Under the pieces are notes generated by a model. The model was not told the DNA's origin. It did not search any database and saw nothing but the letters and a program-made list of their open reading frames with translations. From Galbula dea (taxonomy: Eukaryota > Chordata > Aves > Piciformes > Galbulidae), in NCBI GenBank assembly GCA_013399015.1, contig VWZX01010552.1, positions 70,792 to 134,791 on the forward strand: DNA of 64,000 nt. Direction: 5' to 3'. Shown one piece after another: positions 59,281-64,000 of this stretch; the first letter of the stretch is position 1, and each line of letters begins with the position of its first letter. The translations under genes were made by a program, and so were the position numbers.

Positions 59281-59946
59281 CAGATGCTTTGCCATGGCTC
59301 TGAGAATGAGCTGCCAGTGTGCACTTGCAGCCTAGAAGGCCAACCATATCCTGGGCTGCATCAAGAGAAGCGTGGCCAGCAGGTCGAGGGAGGTGATTCT
59401 CTCCCTCTACTCTGCTCTCGTGAGCCCCCACCTGGAATACTGCATCCCATTCTGGAGCCCCTATTACAGGAGGAATATGGAAGTGCTGCAGAGAGTCCAG
59501 AGAAGGGCCACGAGAATGATCAGATGACTGGAGCACCTCTCCTGCGAGGACAGACTGAGAGAGTTGGGGTTGTTCAGTCTAGAGAGGAGAGGGCTCCAAG
59601 GAGACCTTCTTGTGGCCTTCCAGTATCTGAAGGGGGCCTACCAGAAAGCTGGTGAAGGACTTTTTAGGAGGTCAGATAGTGATAGAACCAGGGGAAATTG
59701 ATGTAAGCTAGAGGAGGGTAGATTTAGATTAGATATTAGGAGGACGTTCTTCACATGTTAGGGTGGTGGCACAGGGGAACAGGTTGCCCAGAGAGGTTGT
59801 GGAGGCCTCATCCCTGGAAGTTTTTAAGACAAGGCTTGATGGGGCCCTGGGCAACCTGATCTAGTGGGAGGTGTCCTTGCCCATGGCAGGGGAGTTGAAA
59901 CTCAATGATCTTTAAGGTCCGTTCCAACTCTGACAATTCTGATTCT
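59281..59946 (+). mobile_element. CR1 insertion splitting an older CR1
   Basis: A 5'-truncated CR1 on plus, about 665 bases, runs from the AKKANHILGCI-like segment through the C-terminus to a tail near 59,946. It lies head-on inside the minus-strand CR1 (58,008-59,280 and 59,947-61,030). About 190 bases of host CR1 sequence are missing at the site. Confidence 0.82.
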
Positions 59947-61030
59947 TTAAGTATGGGTGGATCCCATCAGGCCCCATAGACTTAGAGGGGTCCAGGTGGA
60001 GAAGCAAGTCTCGCACTCAGGGTCAACTAGAGCATAAACAGACTCCCTGTCTTTGGTCACTGGCTCATGGCACTGGGTACTTCGGATCCCATCCTCTATG
60101 TAAAAGACAGAGGCAAAGAAAACATTAAACTTTTCTGGTTTGTCAATGTCTCTGCTTGTGAGGAGACCATCCCCATTTAGTAATGGGCCAATGTAATTCC
60201 TGGTCTTCCTCTTGCTATTAACAAATTTTAAAAAATCTCTTTTTACTGTGTCCCATTGTGCTGGCCAACTTCAATTCTAAGGGGGCCTTAGCTGCACAGA
60301 TTTTCTCTCTACAGTGGCGAACATTTTCTCTGCAGACCTCGCAAGATACCAGATTCTGTTTCTACTGGCCATATACATATTTCTCCAAAAGAAGCTCTTT
60401 ACTTGGCCAAGCTGGCCTTCTGCCTTGCCTGCTTGACTTCCAACATTTAGGGATCGCCTGCTCCTGTGCTCTCAGGAGGTGATATTAAAAATTGACCAGC
60501 TCTGTTCAACCCCAGTACCTTCAAAAGTTTTTCCCCAGGGGATCACACTTAGGAGTTCCATGAGCTGCCCAAAGTCAGCTCTCCTCAGATCCAGAGTAGA
60601 AGTTTTGCTGGCAGTTTTTCTTCTCTCTCCAGAGATATTAAACTCAATTTCTTCATGATTGCTGTGGCCAAGACGGCCACCTATCACCATGTCACTCACA
60701 AGACCCTCTCTGTTGACAAGCAGCAAATCAAGGAAGGCTCCTTTCCTTGTTGGTTCTTCTAGTATCTGTACCAGGAAGCTATCATCTAGGTGTTTTAGAA
60801 ATCATCTGGATCTATTCTTGCCAGCAGTGTGGTATTTCCAGTTAATATCTGGCAAGTCGAAGTCACCCAGAAGGACAAGGGCAGATGATTTACTAGCATC
60901 CCTTAGCTCCTTAAAGAATAATTCATCAGTGTCTTCATTTTGTCTGGGCGACCTACAGTAGACTCCCACAATCACATCGGCTTTATTTGTTTGTCCCTTA
61001 ATCCTTACCCAGAGGCTCTCAACCTTGTCA
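59947..61030 (-). mobile_element. CR1 LINE copy, 5' half (endonuclease and RT start)
   Basis: This is the 5' continuation of the CR1 at 58.0-59.28 kb, sense on minus. It contains the C-terminal endonuclease region (MLLVNREGLVSDMVIGG, then GHSNHEEIEF, a variant of the SDH segment, near 60,640-60,670), the linker, and the KSMGPDGIHP segment at about 59,960. This is a different CR1 subfamily from the 24.4-24.96 kb endonuclease. Frames are broken. Confidence 0.78.
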
Positions 61031-61341
61031 TTACCAGTAGCTCCATTGCTGGGAGCTCAGGCTACTGAGAGAAGTTCATGAAGTACTGTCTCCCATGGGA
61101 GGGACACCATGTTGCAGCAGGGAGGACTGTGAGGACTTTTGTCCCTGAGGAGGAAGGAGCAGAAGTAACAACATGAAATGGATTGGGACTGACCACAAAC
61201 TCCATTCCCTGATCCCCTGTGCCGGTGGTAGGGAGGATGTAGCAGAGCTGGGTCTGGAAAGAAGGGAGGGGTGGGAGAAAACAGTATTTAAGATCCTGTT
61301 GTATTTACCCCTGTCCTGCTCTGAATTAATTGGTGAATCAG

Positions 61342-61520
61342 TAGGATCATAGGATTGTTAGAGTTGGAAGGGACCTCAAAGATCATCTAGTTCCAACCCC
61401 CCTGCCTGGCAGGGACACCATCCACTAGATGAGGCTGCCCAGGGCCCCATCAAGCCTTGTCTTAAAAGCTTCCAGGGATGAGGCCTCCACAACCTCTCTG
61501 GGCAACCTGTTCCACTGTCT
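61342..61520 (-). mobile_element. CR1 3' end, short
   Basis: About 180 bases of CR1 3' UTR and tail, sense on minus, are close to the nested copy at 35.43-35.56 kb. It abuts an LTR fragment on its right side. Confidence 0.8.
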
Positions 61521-61772
61521 AGTGGTTTTGTTGTTTGAATTAGCCTGATTTTGTTTCCCAAGTCAAGTCTGTCTTTTGCAGTAGACCGCAATTGGTTACT
61601 GAGCCCTCCCTGTCCTTTGTCTTGACCCTCAAGAATTTTGTTGTGTTTTCTCCTGATCATCCTAGAAGAGGAGGGTAGGAACGAGCAAGTAGCTGCGTGG
61701 TGCTTTGTTGCCAGATGGGTGGGCTTAAACCACAACAAAGGCTGCACACCAAACTCATCTATGGGCGGATCT
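61521..61772. mobile_element. ERV LTR fragment
   Basis: Bases 61,577-61,770 are the inverted, roughly 99% identical partner of 40,474-40,667. The left 55 bases continue the same LTR-like sequence (ACTTGACTTGGG-type wording on minus) that is missing from the partner. No viral genes are present. Confidence 0.6.
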
Positions 61773-63860
61773 AAACGCACATGGGATGGACCAAAACCCT
61801 TGGGGACTGTTCTCTTTCACTTCTCTGTTGGTCTTAGACTGACACTGGGTAGAAGAGGCTGTGGGTGTCTTTTTCTGGGGCAGCTCTGGGACAGAGCTCA
61901 CCCTGGCATTGCTGCACGACAGCAGCAAAGGAGATCAAGTACTTTTCCACTGAGCCCTGGAGACCTGCAGCCCAGGATCAGTTCTGCAGTCCCCAGTGGG
62001 TTGGGAGGAAAGCAGGAGGATCTGAGGGTCTGGGGAAGTAGAAGGAAAAAACAAGTGTCTCCAGCCAGTAAAATGGAGGATGAGAGAAGGAGGGCACCTG
62101 ACAGCTGCATGTAGGAGAAGAAAGAGTTGAGAGGAGGCTCTGGGCTGGGGACTCTAGGACAGGATGGATGCCAAGGAATGGCCAGGACTGAGGACTACCT
62201 TGAAGCAGGGAGGGTCTGAGTCCCTGTCACCCACCAGCCACTTCTTCATCTTCTCTCTGCTCTCAAGATAGTGACAGAGCCCAGGAAGGCAGTGTTGGTG
62301 AAGACAGCACCAAAAACATGCTGTGAAACTTCAGTAGGAAACCATAGCCCCTTCTAGCACCCACAAAAGCACCCCGAAACAGACCTTGGGGCGGCTGCAG
62401 CATAGCCAGCTCCTGCTTCTCAGGAGCAGGGCAGAGCAGAGGGGTGGAACTGGTGAGCCTTGTTGGAGCTCAGCCTGGCACTGTGGCCCCACACACTCCC
62501 ATGCCAGCACAAGCCCAGAGCATTGTCTGCGCTGGCTAACAGCTTGAGCTAATCCCTTGGCCTGAGTTCAAGACTTCCCTTTTCTTGGCTTCACTCTGCG
62601 GTTTCTGTCTTGCCTGCCTACTTTCTGCTGTCACTGAAGGCTTTCTGCGCCAGGGTGGCCTAGCTTTCCTAACTTTTTGCTCTGCTTAACATGGTTGAAA
62701 CTTTCTGGTCTTCCTTGCAGGACGTCCGGGGTGCTTGTACAACCCCTGCACACCTGCTGCCTCAGCACACACTGCATTGACACTGCCTTGTCTTTGCATG
62801 TGGGGAAAGCAGTTGGTTTTCCCTCCTCACATCTATGCCTGTGTGAATCCTTCTCCACTGCTTTGCTGTAACATTGTCTTAGAGCATCCTCTTTACATCA
62901 CTGGTCTCAGCTGGTGTCCATGGATTCAACACATCCATGAGCAAGGAGTTTTGGCCACTGTCACATGCTCCAGATCCCAAACCATCACTTCTCCCTTCAG
63001 CCTCTCAGAGGGAATGTCCTTAAAGGTGTTTCCCTGATGCCATCTCAGCACAGCAGCACTACAGACAGCAAAAGGCCACAAACAACCCCAATACTTTACT
63101 TTCCTTAAAAGTAGCATTCTGCAATAAAGCTGGAAGAGGTGTGAAAACATTTGTGAACATGCAGGCACAGGCAGATATGGGGTTGCCCTGGGAACTGTGT
63201 CCTTGCTCATGTGTGCCTTCCTGAGCACCTATTTGTGCCTGAGCATGGGACAAACTCTGGTGAACTTCCAAAAGCCTTGGGTTTAGGGTGAATTTTAGAG
63301 TGAATTAAAGCATCCCTATGGGCACGTTTTGTGCACCAGTTTTAGCCTAATGCCCACCTAGTATTTGAAGGGAAAAAAAAAACCTCTGTGTTATTCACAT
63401 CTGCAGCCACAGGGACGTTGGGATACATTCCACTTGCTGGGCTGTTGCTGCCATGAGCTCTTGCTTTGCTGTTTGTTGTTGCAGATCTATTTGTCTGGGC
63501 CTCATTTCTATGGGGTTTTTGCAATAATTTCACAATCCTCTAATGCTGCGACCAGCACAAGAAGTCCTGCAGGAGGCAGGGCCAGCCTCATAGAGTTGGT
63601 GTAGTGAATCCCCAGCAAACACAGGGCTGTCACCAGCCTTCCCACAACAGCCACAACTGACTCCCAGTGCGTGGGTGTCAGTTCCCAGGCTCCCAGCAAA
63701 GTCCACATAAGAGCACAGCTTCATTAATGACTTGGTTTAATGCTTTTTTCCCAAAGCAACCAGCAGCAGCCAGCCCATGCTTTGAGCAGTGCTTGTCCAA
63801 GCAGGTTCAGAGTCAGAGGGAAATGTTCTGCCTTTAGAAAAACACACCACATACAAAAGT
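61773..63860. other. Intergenic DNA, nothing recognised
   Basis: No gene or repeat can be supported. An A run lies at about 63,372-63,382. Confidence 0.35.
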
Positions 63861-64000
63861 GGCTTTTGCCCCAAAAATGGAGTTTATTGACACCTCAGGA
63901 CCCTTGATGGGGTCAGATGAGCAAACTAGACAGTTTCATGTTGCTGGGCTGCGCAGCTGCAAGAAAGGGGACTTGGGCAGTCCCCCGGCCCTTTGCCAGT
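63861..64000 (-). terminator. 3' end of a minus-strand gene at the window edge
   Basis: On minus an AATAAA (63,888-63,883) is followed by a GT/T-rich stretch, as expected of a polyadenylation site cleaving near 63,865. A CTTTCTTGCAG acceptor-like sequence lies about 70 bases upstream of the signal on minus (ending near 63,956), so the terminal exon may start there. In mammals the next minus-strand gene after CCL19 is CCL21, which makes it the first candidate. The visible bases are too few to identify it. Confidence 0.45.

Noticed and set aside
1..64000. CRISPR arrays, operons, bacterial genes
   Set aside because: Spliced genes, polyadenylation signals and CR1 elements show vertebrate DNA. 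The tandem repeats are diverged minisatellites without spacer structure.

Overview
The window is vertebrate nuclear DNA, almost certainly from a bird. About 16 kb of the 64 kb is CR1 (non-LTR retrotransposon) sequence whose copies end in the avian-type octamer tail, with avian-style ERV LTR remnants among them. Two recognisable genes, IL11RA (+ strand, 13.26-18.48 kb) and CCL19 (- strand, about 47.5-50.75 kb), lie in the order and orientation known from the mammalian 9p13-type cluster, a block that is Z-linked in chicken. CR1 content near 25% is high for a bird. That would fit lineages known for CR1 expansion, such as woodpecker or hornbill relatives, but this is only an inference. Five isolated single N bases and one 216-N gap indicate a scaffolded draft assembly.

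Left part (1-13.2 kb): a CR1 3' end at the very edge, then mostly single-copy DNA with no recognisable exon. It holds a striking 29-bp inverted repeat (7,967-8,058), a degenerate tandem repeat (8.6-9.16 kb), a CpG-rich block (about 10.0-10.66 kb) that could hold the IL11RA promoter and 5' noncoding exon, and a second degenerate minisatellite (12.06-12.54 kb). IL11RA follows with 12 coding exons in consistent splice phase, encoding 413 residues: signal peptide, Ig domain, two cytokine-receptor fibronectin III domains with a WSEWS motif, a stalk, one membrane helix and a short tail.

Middle part (18.5-47.4 kb): no gene recognised. CR1 copies begin abruptly at about 20.8 kb and then dominate. They include the best preserved one (22.7-24.96 kb, broken by the N gap), an internally deleted copy, a 33-bp in-frame minisatellite (27.56-27.88 kb), a CR1 nested in a CR1 (34.7-35.65 kb), a composite CR1/LTR/CR1 block around 40-42 kb, and a small SINE-like chimera of a tRNA-Glu-like head and a CR1 tail (45.71-45.86 kb).

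Right part (47.4-64 kb): CCL19 with three clear coding exons, a proposed tiny fourth exon, a polyadenylation signal, and a TATA-like box plus ISRE-like element at its start. Beyond it lie more CR1 copies, a 695-bp solo LTR inserted into one of them, and blocks near-identical in inverted orientation to the 40-41 kb composite. A minus-strand polyadenylation signal at 63.88 kb shows that another gene, possibly CCL21 by synteny, ends at the right edge.

IL11RA is the ligand-binding receptor chain for interleukin-11. CCL19 is the CCR7-ligand chemokine that guides dendritic cells and T cells. They are neighbours by conserved synteny, not members of one pathway.
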